Shown: positions 1 through 5,954, counted from the first letter of the stretch. The stretch: DNA of 8,072 nt from Rubrobacter sp. (GCA_016781635.1 JADDPY010000312.1:6788-14859); one strand, 5' to 3'. Numbers and translations: made by a program. The notes: generated by a model not told the origin, from the letters alone.

Positions 1-654
1 ACGAGCGCCACGAACTTCATGATCCGGGACGAGAGGATGCGCGAGCTCGTACGCAAAGAGCCGATAACCCCGTTTATAGACGGGGTGCGCCCCCTGTACG
101 AGGCTTTGGGAGTCTCGACGATCGTGGTCGTCGGCGGGGTCGGCGACTACCTCGACGTGGCGGACCGCGTGATCCTCATGGAGGACTACCACCCCAGCGA
201 CGCGACGGCCCGCGCCCGCGAGGTACGCGACGCGTTCCCGGCCAGGATGGTATCGGGAAGTTCGGATGGCGACGCTCACGCCCCGAGGGGCAGGAGGGTG
301 CGCGCCTCTTCTATAGATCTCCGTCGCGGCAGGAGGGATACGGCGAGAGGTAAGGGGCTCCACACGGTGGAGCTCGGCCGCGAGCGGGTGGACCTCTCGT
401 ACCTCGAGCAGCTCGCCGAGGCCGGGCAGACGGAGGCGATAGCGCGCGCTATCGGCGAGTTCGCAGGCGGGAGCGGGAGCCGGAGCGTGGCGGAGATCGT
501 GCGTGAAACGCTCGACGCCGTCGACGAGAACGGCCTGGGTTCGCTGGGGGGCTTCGAGGGCCACCCCGGAGAGTTGAGCCTCCCGCGCCCGCAGGAGGTC
601 GCGGCGGCGATCAACCGCGTCCGCTCCCTGGAGGCGAGCGCCGAGATAAGTTAG
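1..654 (+). CDS. Predicted ATPase of the ABC class, C-terminal part (5' end outside window)
   Basis: The reading frame is open to the left edge (its first visible residues are TSATNFM), so only the last 217 residues are present. The fragment resembles the C-terminal half of the 'predicted ATPase of the ABC class' family (PF09818 type). In that family the TSATNFMIRD stretch directly follows the Walker B aspartate and glutamate, and is followed by KEPITPFIDGVRPLY (about residues 26-40) and by VVVGGVGDYLDVADRVI (about 48-64), all visible here. A later segment, GLHTVELGRERVDLSYLEQL, also fits the family. The P-loop and Walker B core should lie left of the window. The protein should be a soluble NTPase; its biological role is not established and I do not assign one. 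The ATG at 19 is an internal methionine, not the start. The gene ends 85 bases before the next start. Family call fairly sure, function unknown. Confidence 0.82.
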   Translation, partial: TSATNFMIRDERMRELVRKEPITPFIDGVRPLYEALGVSTIVVVGGVGDYLDVADRVILMEDYHPSDATARAREVRDAFPARMVSGSSDGDAHAPRGRRVRASSIDLRRGRRDTARGKGLHTVELGRERVDLSYLEQLAEAGQTEAIARAIGEFAGGSGSRSVAEIVRETLDAVDENGLGSLGGFEGHPGELSLPRPQEVAAAINRVRSLEASAEIS

Positions 655-739
655 TAATCCCTGCCGCGTGGGCATCCTTACAACTCATGCGACCGGATAC
701 GCGGTAGCATTGTTACCTAGCAACGGACAGGAGAATCGC
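655..739 (+). promoter_or_regulatory. Intergenic leader before the cyclophilin gene, possible promoter
   Basis: This 85-base gap is less GC-rich than the flanking coding sequence. It contains TAGCAT at 705-710, which could act as a -10 hexamer about 30 bases before the start codon. No good -35 hexamer sits at 16-18 bases upstream; the nearest TTACAA-like stretch (678-683) is about 21 bases away. The assignment is tentative, and read-through from the ATPase gene is equally possible. Confidence 0.25.
729..734 (+). promoter_or_regulatory. Ribosome binding site of the cyclophilin gene (decides the start)
   Basis: AGGAGA lies 5 bases before the ATG at 740. The alternative in-frame GTG at 668 has no comparable site, and the 24 residues it would add (MGILTTHATGYAVALL...) have no place in cyclophilins. 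The ATG at 740 is therefore the start. Confidence 0.85.
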
Positions 740-1264
740 ATGGCAGAAAGCAAGAATTATTCCAGCCCGCCCGAAATGATCCTCGCCTCCGGCAACGATT
801 ACTTCGCGACGATCCACACCGAGAAAGGCCCCATACGGGTCAAGCTGTACGCCGACAAGGCCCCGAATACCGTCAACAACTTCGTCTTTCTAGCGCGCGA
901 CGGGTACTTCGACGGGACTACCTTCCACCGCGTCATAAAGGACTTCATGCTGCAGGGCGGCGACCCGACCGGTTCGGGGATGGGCGGCCCGGGATATAAG
1001 ATCCGCGACGAGTTCCACCCGGACCTCCGGCACGACAGGCCGGGCATCCTCTCGATGGCGAACGCGGGCCCGAACACCGGCGGTTCCCAGTTCTTTGTCA
1101 CCCATATCGCGACCCCCTGGCTCGACGGCCGCCACGCCATCTTCGGTGAGGTCGTCGAGGGGATGGACGTGGTGTACGCCATCCGCGAGCGCGACCCGCA
1201 GAGTGATCCCCAGCCCGGCGACAAGATAGAGCGCGTGGAGATCGAGGAAGTCCCGCACAGGTAG
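740..1264 (+). CDS. Cyclophilin-type peptidyl-prolyl cis-trans isomerase
   Basis: A 174-residue single-domain cyclophilin that catalyses cis-trans isomerisation of Xaa-Pro bonds and helps protein folding. No signal peptide or membrane segment is visible, so it should be cytoplasmic. The fold starts at about residue 20 (YFATIHTEKGPIRVKLY). Active-site residues matching human CypA are all present with the right spacing: Arg64, Phe69, Met70 and Gln72 in FHRVIKDFMLQGG; Ala107 and Phe119 in MANAGPNTGGSQFFVTH; Trp127, Leu128 and His132 in PWLDGRHAIFGEV. The Trp (rather than His) at the position of CypA Trp121 predicts possible cyclosporin sensitivity, which is an inference. The start at ATG 740 is fixed by an AGGAGA site. 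The first ~18 residues are a polar extension of unclear role. A strong hairpin follows the stop, so the gene probably ends its transcript. Confidence 0.96.
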   Translation: MAESKNYSSPPEMILASGNDYFATIHTEKGPIRVKLYADKAPNTVNNFVFLARDGYFDGTTFHRVIKDFMLQGGDPTGSGMGGPGYKIRDEFHPDLRHDRPGILSMANAGPNTGGSQFFVTHIATPWLDGRHAIFGEVVEGMDVVYAIRERDPQSDPQPGDKIERVEIEEVPHR

Positions 1265-1273
1265 GACAGGACG

Positions 1274-1302
1274 GCGCGGAGCCCCAGCCGGGGGCTCCGC
1301 GC
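1274..1302 (+). terminator. Strong 12-bp hairpin after the cyclophilin gene
   Basis: Bases 1274-1285 (GCGCGGAGCCCC) pair perfectly with 1291-1302 (GGGGCTCCGCGC) around a 5-base loop (AGCCG), starting 10 bases after the stop codon. No run of T follows, so it is not a textbook intrinsic terminator. In GC-rich actinobacteria such U-less hairpins are often suggested to terminate or to protect the 3' end of the message. The structure is seen directly; the role is inferred. Confidence 0.65.
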
Positions 1303-1339
1303 GCACAACGCTGTTATGATGGGCCGATGGGCGGCAGGC

Positions 1340-1344
1340 AGGAG
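1340..1344 (+). promoter_or_regulatory. Ribosome binding site of pcs (decides the start)
   Basis: AGGAG, continuing into a G-rich run, lies 10 bases before the ATG at 1355. The upstream in-frame ATG codons at 1316 and 1319 lack a Shine-Dalgarno sequence and directly follow the cyclophilin hairpin, so the 1355 start is preferred. Confidence 0.65.
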
Positions 1345-1354
1345 AGGGGGCCGT

Positions 1355-2122
1355 ATGGAAGACGCTAGCCAGGAGAGCACCACGGATTCCTCCCCCTGGT
1401 TGAGGCTGCGCGCCTCAGCGGTACACCTGTACACCGCCAGCGGGGCGGTGCTAGCGCTCCTGATCATGGTCGCCGCCTTCGAGGGTGACGTCGTGAAAGC
1501 CCTCTGGCTCGGCCTCGCAGCCCTCGTCATAGACAGCACCGACGGCCTCCTCGCCCGCCGCTACAGGGTCAGCGAGCTTCTGCCGTCCTTCGACGGCGCC
1601 CGTCTAGACGACATCGTCGATTACATGACGTACGTCCTCGCCCCAGTCCTTCTCCTGTGGAGTAGCGGCTACTTGCCCGAGGGGACGATCGGAATGGTTA
1701 TCGCCGCCCTCCCCCTCCTCGCATCGTCCTACCAGTTCTGTCAGGTGGACGCCAAGACCGAAGACCACTTCTTCCGGGGCTTCCCGAGCTACTGGAACAT
1801 CGTCGCCTTCTACGCGATCGTCTTCGGCCTCGGCGCCACGGCCGTCGGCATCATACTCTTCGTCTGCTCCCTCCTCGTCTTCGTCCCGCTGAGGTACGTC
1901 TACCCGTCGCGCACGGTGGCGTTCAAGAAGATCACGGTAGCCCTCACCGGCCTGTGGCTTGTGGGATACGCTGCGATCCTCTTCCAGATGCCCGACCCGG
2001 ATGCCTTTCTCCTCAGCTTCACCCTCCTCTACCTCGTCTACTACCTCGGCTTGAGCCTTTACCTCTCCGCCAAAATGATCCAGGCTCGCCGCGCTGAAGA
2101 AGAGGTACGCACCGCCGCGTAG
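1355..2122 (+). CDS. pcs: Phosphatidylcholine synthase (CDP-diacylglycerol-choline phosphatidyltransferase)
   Basis: A 255-residue integral membrane protein of the CDP-alcohol phosphatidyltransferase family. The expected reaction condenses CDP-diacylglycerol with choline to give phosphatidylcholine and CMP in the cytoplasmic membrane (EC 2.7.8.24). The catalytic motif is complete: Asp60, Asp63-Gly64, Ala67-Arg68, then 12 residues, Gly81, Asp85 and Asp89. The 12-residue gap between AR and G, in place of the usual 8, is the known signature of Pcs enzymes such as that of Sinorhizobium meliloti. Other Pcs-like stretches are VHLYTASGAVLALL (23-36), VLAPVLLLW (94-102) and HFFRGFPSYWNIVAFY (138-153). 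About seven or eight hydrophobic segments follow. No choline transporter or other lipid gene is nearby, so the choline source is not shown. The start could instead be ATG 1316, which would add 13 basic residues. Function is quite sure from the motif; activity is unproven. Confidence 0.9.
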   Translation: MEDASQESTTDSSPWLRLRASAVHLYTASGAVLALLIMVAAFEGDVVKALWLGLAALVIDSTDGLLARRYRVSELLPSFDGARLDDIVDYMTYVLAPVLLLWSSGYLPEGTIGMVIAALPLLASSYQFCQVDAKTEDHFFRGFPSYWNIVAFYAIVFGLGATAVGIILFVCSLLVFVPLRYVYPSRTVAFKKITVALTGLWLVGYAAILFQMPDPDAFLLSFTLLYLVYYLGLSLYLSAKMIQARRAEEEVRTAA

Positions 2123-2140
2123 CCGCAAGGCTCCTTTTTT
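2121..2140 (+). terminator. Weak hairpin plus T-run after pcs
   Basis: AGCC (2121-2124, overlapping the stop codon) pairs with GGCT (2129-2132) around a GCAA tetraloop of the stable GNRA class. Two C and six T (2135-2140) follow. The stem is only 4 bp, but the T-run is exceptional for this GC-rich window. It is a plausible small intrinsic terminator for pcs; confidence is limited by the short stem. Confidence 0.4.
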
Positions 2141-2151
2141 GACGCTCCACC

Positions 2152-2175
2152 CCGCCGCTACTACGCTCGCGGCGG
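2152..2175 (+). repeat. Hairpin in the leader of the M42 peptidase gene
   Basis: CCGCCGC (2152-2158) pairs with GCGGCGG (2169-2175) around a 10-base loop. It ends 21 bases before the peptidase start codon and 9 bases before its ribosome binding site. It could be the second part of the pcs terminator region or a structured 5' leader. No promoter is recognisable in the rest of the gap. Confidence 0.4.
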
Positions 2176-2196
2176 TCCATAAAGAGAAGGGAAAGC

Positions 2197-3246
2197 ATGG
2201 CTTTGAACGAGGATTTGCTGCGGCGTTTGATCGAGACGCCCGCCGTACCGGGCCGGGAGGAGCAGCAACGCGAGATCGCACGCGAGGAGCTCGGCAGGCT
2301 CGCCGGTGAGGTCCGCACGGACAACCTCGGCAGCGTTATAGGGACGAAGCAGGGGCGGGATGACGTGCGCGTTATGGTCGCCGCGCACACCGACGAGATC
2401 GGCTTCCTCGTCAAGCATATAGACGACAAGGGCTTTCTCCGTCTGCAAACCCTGGGCGGCCACGACCCGGCGAACATGGTCTCCCAGCGCGTTATCGTCA
2501 CCACCTCGGATGGCACCACGCTCCGGGGAGCCCTTCAGCCGGCCCGCAAGCCGCCGCACCTCTCGCGCGGGCAGGAGCAGAAGGCTCCCAGCGCCAATGA
2601 GTTCTACGTCGACCTCGGCATGAGCGCCGACGAGGTGAACGAGAAGGTCCGCGTCGGCGACTACGCCACGATGGACCGGACGCTGGAGAAGGTCGGCGGC
2701 TGTTACATGGCCAAGGCGATGGACGACCGCATAGGCGTGTTCGTCATGCTGGAGGCGTTGAAGGCTCTGGGGGACCACGAGGCGACGGTCTTCGCGGTGG
2801 CGACCTCTCAGGAGGAGGTCGGGCTGCGTGGAGCCGCGGCAAGCGGTAGCGCGCTCGCGCCGACGGTCATGATCGCGCTGGATATCACGCTCGCCATGGA
2901 TGTGCCGGGCGGCGGCGGGGAGAACGAGATCACCGCCCTGGGTAAGGGTGCGGCCATCAAGATCATGGATGGTCACACCATCTCTCATCCCAAACTCGTT
3001 TCTCACCTCCGCGAGATCGCCGAACGCGAAAACATCCCGTACCAGATGGAGATCCTACCGGCCGGTGGCACGGACGCAGGCGGCGTCCAGAAGCTGCACG
3101 GCGGCATCCCGACCGTCACCATCTCCATCCCCTGCCGCTACGTCCACACCCCGAACGAGATGGTGAACGAGGGTGACGTCCAGGCATGCATAACCCTGCT
3201 TGCCCGCTACCTCGAAGAGGCCCACGCGGGCGAATATTCCTTGTAA
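2197..3246 (+). CDS. M42-family metalloaminopeptidase (FrvX / glutamyl aminopeptidase type)
   Basis: A 349-residue soluble dinuclear metal peptidase of the M42 family, whose members (TET aminopeptidases, often self-compartmentalised dodecamers) remove N-terminal residues from short peptides; some relatives were annotated as endoglucanases. The metal ligands and catalytic residues are all visible: His64 and Asp66 in VAAHTDEIGF, Asp176 in KAMDDRIG (bridging), Glu206 (base) and Glu207 in SQEEVGLRGA, Asp229 in IALDIT, and His317 in RYVHTPNE. PAGGTDAGG (288-296) is the usual glycine-rich active-site loop. No signal peptide is visible, so it acts in the cytoplasm, probably in peptide turnover. The ATG at 2197 has AGAAGGG 5 bases upstream. 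Substrate preference cannot be read from the sequence. The gene stands alone, 74 bases after pcs and over 100 before the next gene. Confidence 0.94.
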   Translation: MALNEDLLRRLIETPAVPGREEQQREIAREELGRLAGEVRTDNLGSVIGTKQGRDDVRVMVAAHTDEIGFLVKHIDDKGFLRLQTLGGHDPANMVSQRVIVTTSDGTTLRGALQPARKPPHLSRGQEQKAPSANEFYVDLGMSADEVNEKVRVGDYATMDRTLEKVGGCYMAKAMDDRIGVFVMLEALKALGDHEATVFAVATSQEEVGLRGAAASGSALAPTVMIALDITLAMDVPGGGGENEITALGKGAAIKIMDGHTISHPKLVSHLREIAERENIPYQMEILPAGGTDAGGVQKLHGGIPTVTISIPCRYVHTPNEMVNEGDVQACITLLARYLEEAHAGEYSL

Positions 3247-3276
3247 GCTCCATGAGCCGATCTCTTTCGGTACGGA

Positions 3277-3302
3277 GGTTCGGGTCCGGTCCGTGCGGGT
3301 AA
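3277..3302 (+). promoter_or_regulatory. Candidate SigB/SigF-type (stress sigma) promoter
   Basis: GGTTC (3277-3281), a 15-base spacer and GGGTAA (3297-3302) match the pattern recognised by the SigB/SigF-type general stress sigma factors of actinobacteria (roughly GGTTT, 15-17 bases, GGGTA). It lies about 50 bases before the proposed start of the SnoaL-like gene and on the same strand. The match is seen in the sequence; use as a promoter is inferred. Confidence 0.35.
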
Positions 3303-3340
3303 ATAAGTGAATCGTACCGCAGGAGATGTAAGCCGTATTT

Positions 3341-3349
3341 AAGGGGTGA
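3341..3349 (+). promoter_or_regulatory. Ribosome binding site supporting a TTG start
   Basis: AAGGGGTGA is close to the full complement of the 16S rRNA tail, missing one base of AAGGAGGTGA. It ends 5 bases before TTG at 3355, and its AAGGGG core is 8 bases away. The in-frame GTG at 3346 overlaps this site and so would have no room for it. A second AGGAG at 3321-3325 is too far from either codon. Confidence 0.7.
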
Positions 3350-3354
3350 GTGTC

Positions 3355-3738
3355 TTGTCTCAAGAGGTAACCGAGAAGTTCCGGGATGCTTTGTGGCAGC
3401 TCGAAGAAGACCGCGACGTGGAGGGGCTTGTGGCTATCCACAGCGAGGACTGCGACATCGGGAACGTCGCCGTGCCTCAGACCTTTCAAGGGCACGAGGG
3501 GCTGCGCGAGTTCTGGAACAACTACCGCAAGACCTTCGGGGATCTGAAGAGCGAGTTCCGAAACGTCTTCGGCGACGAAGCGGGACACGGCGTCCTGGAG
3601 TGGACAACGACGGGAGATGCTAACGGCGAGCAGGTCTCTTACGACGGCGTGAGCCTCCTGGAGATCGAGGACGGCAAGGTCAAGCGCTTCAGGGCTTACT
3701 TCGACCCCCGTAACTTGACGCACCAGATCACGGACTGA
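3355..3738 (+). CDS. SnoaL-like / NTF2-like small protein
   Basis: A 127-residue soluble protein with the layout of the SnoaL-like/NTF2 alpha+beta cone fold: N-terminal helix (VTEKFRDALWQLEEDRD, 5-21), a segment with acidic residues and aromatics (LVAIHSEDCDIG), a helix around GHEGLREFWNNYRKTF (46-61), then three to four beta strands (GHGVLEWTTTGD, YDGVSLLEIEDGKVKRFRAYFDP). The motif EIEDGKV-R-RAYFDP is typical of SnoaL-like proteins of unknown function. The fold has a hydrophobic pocket and includes enzymes such as polyketide cyclases and isomerases as well as ligand binders; the substrate here is unknown. The start is called at TTG 3355 because a near-perfect Shine-Dalgarno sits at the right distance; GTG 3346 would add three residues. 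A possible stress-type promoter lies upstream, which would fit a stress-induced role, but that is inference. Confidence 0.85.
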   Translation: MSQEVTEKFRDALWQLEEDRDVEGLVAIHSEDCDIGNVAVPQTFQGHEGLREFWNNYRKTFGDLKSEFRNVFGDEAGHGVLEWTTTGDANGEQVSYDGVSLLEIEDGKVKRFRAYFDPRNLTHQITD

Positions 3739-3766
3739 GGATGCTCGGGCAAGGGGAAACCACGCC

Positions 3767-3778
3767 CGGCGCGCGCCG
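3767..3778. repeat. 12-bp perfect palindrome upstream of malQ
   Basis: CGGCGCGCGCCG is a perfect dyad without a spacer. It sits 1 base before a candidate malQ -10 box and 28 bases after the stop of the SnoaL-like gene. It could be an operator, or as RNA a 4-bp stem with a GCGC loop. GC-only palindromes arise fairly easily in such DNA, so the role is uncertain. Confidence 0.35.
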
Positions 3779-3779
3779 C

Positions 3780-3785
3780 TAACCT
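3780..3785 (+). promoter_or_regulatory. Candidate -10 box for leaderless malQ mRNA
   Basis: TAACCT fits the TANNNT -10 pattern and ends 7 bases before the ATG at 3793, which would place the transcription start on or next to that codon. No Shine-Dalgarno precedes this ATG and the codon before it is an in-frame TAG. No recognisable -35 is present (AAACCA at 3757-3762). Confidence 0.4.
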
Positions 3786-3792
3786 CCGCTAG

Positions 3793-5274
3793 ATGGATAC
3801 CTCTCGCTCCGCCGGCATCCTACTCCACCCGACCTCGCTGGCCGGCCCCTACGGTATCGGCGAGTTCGGCCCGGAGGCTCTGCGCTTCGTCGAGTTTTTG
3901 AAGGAGGCCGGCCAGGGCCTGTGGCAGGTTCTCCCTCTAGGCCCGACCGGCCCGGAGGGCTCCCCTTACTCGGCGTACTCGGCCTTCGCCGGCAACCCCC
4001 TGCTTATAAGCACCGACCGCCTCCTCAGCGACGGGTTGCTGGAGCCCGAGCAGGTTCCGGCACGCACGCCACCCGGTCCCGTCGACTACGCGGCGGTCGA
4101 CTCCTCCAAGAGAGAGATGCTGCGCCGCGCCTACACAAATGCGAAGAAGGGCGGGGGGCCCGACAAAAGCTTCGAGAGGTTCCGGGAGGAGGAGCGGGGC
4201 TGGCTCGAGGACTACGCGCTGTACGCCGCCTTTAAAGAGAAGTTCGGCGGTGAGCCATGGGTCAGGTGGGACAGGCAACTCGCCCGGCGGGAGCCCGCGG
4301 CCCTGAAGGAGGCCCGCGTAGAGCTCTCCGACGACGTCCTGCGCCACGAGTTCGTGCAGTTTCTGTTCTACAAGCACTATGGAACGGTCAAGAAGGCGGC
4401 AAACGAGGCAGGGGTCGAGATCGTGGGTGACCTCCCGATCTTTGTCTCGCACGACTCGGCCGACGTGTGGGCGAACCAGCGCCTCTTCTACCTCGACGAC
4501 GGGGGCAGCCCCACGGTCGTCGCGGGGGTGCCGCCGGACTACTTCAGCGAGACCGGCCAGCTCTGGGGCAACCCACTGTACCGCTGGGACGTCATGGAAG
4601 AGGAGGGGTACGCGTGGTGGATCTCACGCCTCCGCCAGGCCCTCACCCTCTACGACGCGACCCGCATCGACCACTTCCGCGGCTTCGAGTCTTACTGGGA
4701 AATCCCCGCAACCGCCGGGACCGCCAAGGAAGGGCGCTGGGTCGAGGGCCCCGGCCTGAAGCTCTTTCGCGCCCTACGGGGCTCCCTCGGCGGCGCAGAT
4801 GGCCTCCCGCTCATCGCCGAGGACCTCGGCATCATCACCCCGCCCGTCGAAGGGCTGCGCGACGCGGCCGGCCTCCCCGGCATGAAGGTCCTTCAGTTCG
4901 CCTTCTCTGGACCCGACAACCCCTACCTCCCCCACAACTACCGCGACGCCAACCTCGTCGCCTACACCGGCACCCACGACAACGACACGACCGCGGGCTG
5001 GTGGGCCTCAGCCTCCGAAGAAGAGAGGCGCTTCGCCCGGCGCTACCTCGGCAAAGAAGACGCCTCGGTCTGGGACTTCGTGCGGCTCGCCCACGCCTCC
5101 GTCGCCGCTCGCTCCATCATCCCGATGCAGGACGTGCTCGCCCTGGGCTCCGGATCGCGCATGAACACCCCTGGAAGGGCGAGCGGCAACTGGGCCTGGA
5201 GGATGAACGGCGACGAACTGGCGCGCGCGCTTACAAGCGATCTACGGGAGATAGCCGAGCTCTACGGCCGGTAG
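3793..5274 (+). CDS. malQ: 4-alpha-glucanotransferase (amylomaltase, GH77)
   Basis: A 493-residue cytoplasmic disproportionating enzyme that moves alpha-1,4-glucan segments between maltodextrins, releasing glucose; it serves maltose/maltodextrin or glycogen turnover. Length and order match the Thermus-type bacterial amylomaltase (about 500 residues). Visible signatures: SAGILLHPTSLAGPYGIGEFG (N-terminal, 6-26), LPLGPTGPEGSPYSAYSAFAGNP (47-69), VGDLPIFVSHDSADVW (211-226), PPDYFSETGQLWGNPLY (247-263). Catalytic residues are Asp293 (nucleophile, in RIDHFRG), Glu343 (acid/base, in IAEDLG) and Asp396 (in GTHDNDT). The conserved C-terminal stretch NTPG-ASGNWAWR is intact. ATG 3793 is the first possible start because the preceding codon is TAG; it lacks a ribosome binding site, suggesting a leaderless transcript. 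No glycogen, maltose-transport or phosphorylase genes are adjacent, so the gene stands alone here. Confidence 0.97.
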   Translation: MDTSRSAGILLHPTSLAGPYGIGEFGPEALRFVEFLKEAGQGLWQVLPLGPTGPEGSPYSAYSAFAGNPLLISTDRLLSDGLLEPEQVPARTPPGPVDYAAVDSSKREMLRRAYTNAKKGGGPDKSFERFREEERGWLEDYALYAAFKEKFGGEPWVRWDRQLARREPAALKEARVELSDDVLRHEFVQFLFYKHYGTVKKAANEAGVEIVGDLPIFVSHDSADVWANQRLFYLDDGGSPTVVAGVPPDYFSETGQLWGNPLYRWDVMEEEGYAWWISRLRQALTLYDATRIDHFRGFESYWEIPATAGTAKEGRWVEGPGLKLFRALRGSLGGADGLPLIAEDLGIITPPVEGLRDAAGLPGMKVLQFAFSGPDNPYLPHNYRDANLVAYTGTHDNDTTAGWWASASEEERRFARRYLGKEDASVWDFVRLAHASVAARSIIPMQDVLALGSGSRMNTPGRASGNWAWRMNGDELARALTSDLREIAELYGR

Positions 5275-5285
5275 GCCGGGGCCGT
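5264..5285. terminator. GC hairpin at the convergent malQ end
   Basis: ACGGCC (5264-5269) pairs with GGCCGT (5280-5285) around a 10-base loop that contains the malQ stop codon. No T-run follows on either strand. It is the only obvious structure in the 24-base gap between malQ and the minus-strand gene, so it may slow convergent polymerases. Weak support. Confidence 0.3.
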
Positions 5286-5298
5286 CCTCCGGAGTACG

Positions 5299-5889
5299 CT
5301 ACGAAGCCTGCGATGCGTCGCGTTGTTTGACGGCTTCCTTGACGCTCTCGGAGATACTCTCCAGGGCCCTCGCCTGGTCTTCGGCCGCCTGCACCTGGTC
5401 CTCGAAGTTCTTGTAGTCGAAGTAGCCGCTCCCCTCCAGGAGGAGCGGGTTGATCGTCCACTCGGTCTTGTAAGACTCCCCCTGCAGGTCCTCGTAGCTC
5501 GACGTGATCGTGATGCCCGTCTGGAGGTCCCTGTCCTTCAGGGTTTGCAGGACGTTCTCGAAGGAGTCCCAGACGGCGACGATGTCCGTGTGCGGGGCCA
5601 TGAAGTTGACGCCGTTCTGGAAGTACGGCAGCTGGGTGATGTCCCACCCCTTCGAAGTCTCCATCGGCGCCGAGAAGTCAAAGGAGATGTTTTTGGCGGC
5701 CCCGCCCCCGATATTGCGGACCACGACGTTAACGGTGGTGCGCCCGCTGTAATCCACGTCCACGATGATCAGGGGCCGGTTCGGGTCGTTGCGCGCCTGG
5801 CGCTGCTCCTTGAGCTGAAGGTATATGAGAACCGCAACGCAGAACGTAGCGGAGGAGGACAGGATCGGGGCCAGCGTCGCGATATCCAA
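5299..5889 (-). CDS. Hypothetical single-pass membrane protein with beta domain and C-terminal helix
   Basis: I do not recognise this 196-residue protein. It begins with one hydrophobic segment (about residues 5-25, LAPILSSSATFCVAVLIYL) followed by a basic stretch (KEQRQARNDPNR, 27-38), which by the positive-inside rule puts the remainder in the cytoplasm. Residues 39-130 look beta-rich: PLIIVDVDYSG, TTVNVVVRNIGGGAAKNISFDF, TGITITSSYEDLQG. The NIGGGAAKNI turn is common in membrane-anchored proteins of unknown function. Residues 160-192 (FEDQVQAAEDQARALESISESVKEAVKQR) should form an amphipathic helix or coiled coil. The start is a TTG with GGAG 7 bases upstream. Codon use and acidic, non-repetitive composition support a real gene over the plus-strand frame it overlaps. 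It faces malQ tail to tail. No function is proposed. Confidence 0.8.
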   Translation of the reverse strand: MDIATLAPILSSSATFCVAVLIYLQLKEQRQARNDPNRPLIIVDVDYSGRTTVNVVVRNIGGGAAKNISFDFSAPMETSKGWDITQLPYFQNGVNFMAPHTDIVAVWDSFENVLQTLKDRDLQTGITITSSYEDLQGESYKTEWTINPLLLEGSGYFDYKNFEDQVQAAEDQARALESISESVKEAVKQRDASQAS

Positions 5890-5896
5890 ACTTCGT

Positions 5897-5900
5897 CTCC
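5897..5900 (-). promoter_or_regulatory. Ribosome binding site for the TTG start of the hypothetical gene
   Basis: On the minus strand GGAG lies 7 bases before TTG (5889-5887). The nearby ATG at 5902 overlaps the site and is in another frame, so it cannot start this protein. A TTGAGC element (minus strand, about 5931-5926) is followed 18 bases later by AATAAC, a poor but possible promoter. Confidence 0.55.
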
Positions 5901-5930
5901 ATGTTATTGGGGTTTCCTGGATCGTAGCTC

Positions 5931-5954
5931 AAGAATAGCGCAGCGGACCCGCGC
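5931..5954 (-). terminator. Terminator-like hairpin after the lepB pair
   Basis: Read on the minus strand, GCGCGG (5954-5949) pairs with CTGCGC (5943-5938), including one G-U pair, around a 5-base loop, and is followed by TATTCTT (5937-5931). It lies 25 bases after the stop of the downstream signal peptidase gene, as expected for an intrinsic terminator of that operon. The stem is short. Confidence 0.4.

Noticed and set aside
668..739. GTG start of the cyclophilin gene at 668
   Set aside because: It would add 24 residues foreign to the family and has no ribosome binding site; ATG 740 has AGGAGA 5 bases upstream.
799..1539. Minus-strand frames opposite the cyclophilin and pcs genes
   Set aside because: They overlap two confidently identified genes and the terminator hairpin, and show shadow-type composition.
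2161..3006. Minus-strand frame of 281 codons opposite the M42 peptidase
   Set aside because: The peptidase on the plus strand has every metal ligand; the reverse frame resembles no family.
4467..5330. Long open plus-strand frame (287 codons) inside malQ
   Set aside because: The translation is dominated by Arg and Pro with no recognisable domain, as expected of an out-of-frame read of GC-rich coding DNA; malQ is intact in its own frame with all catalytic residues.
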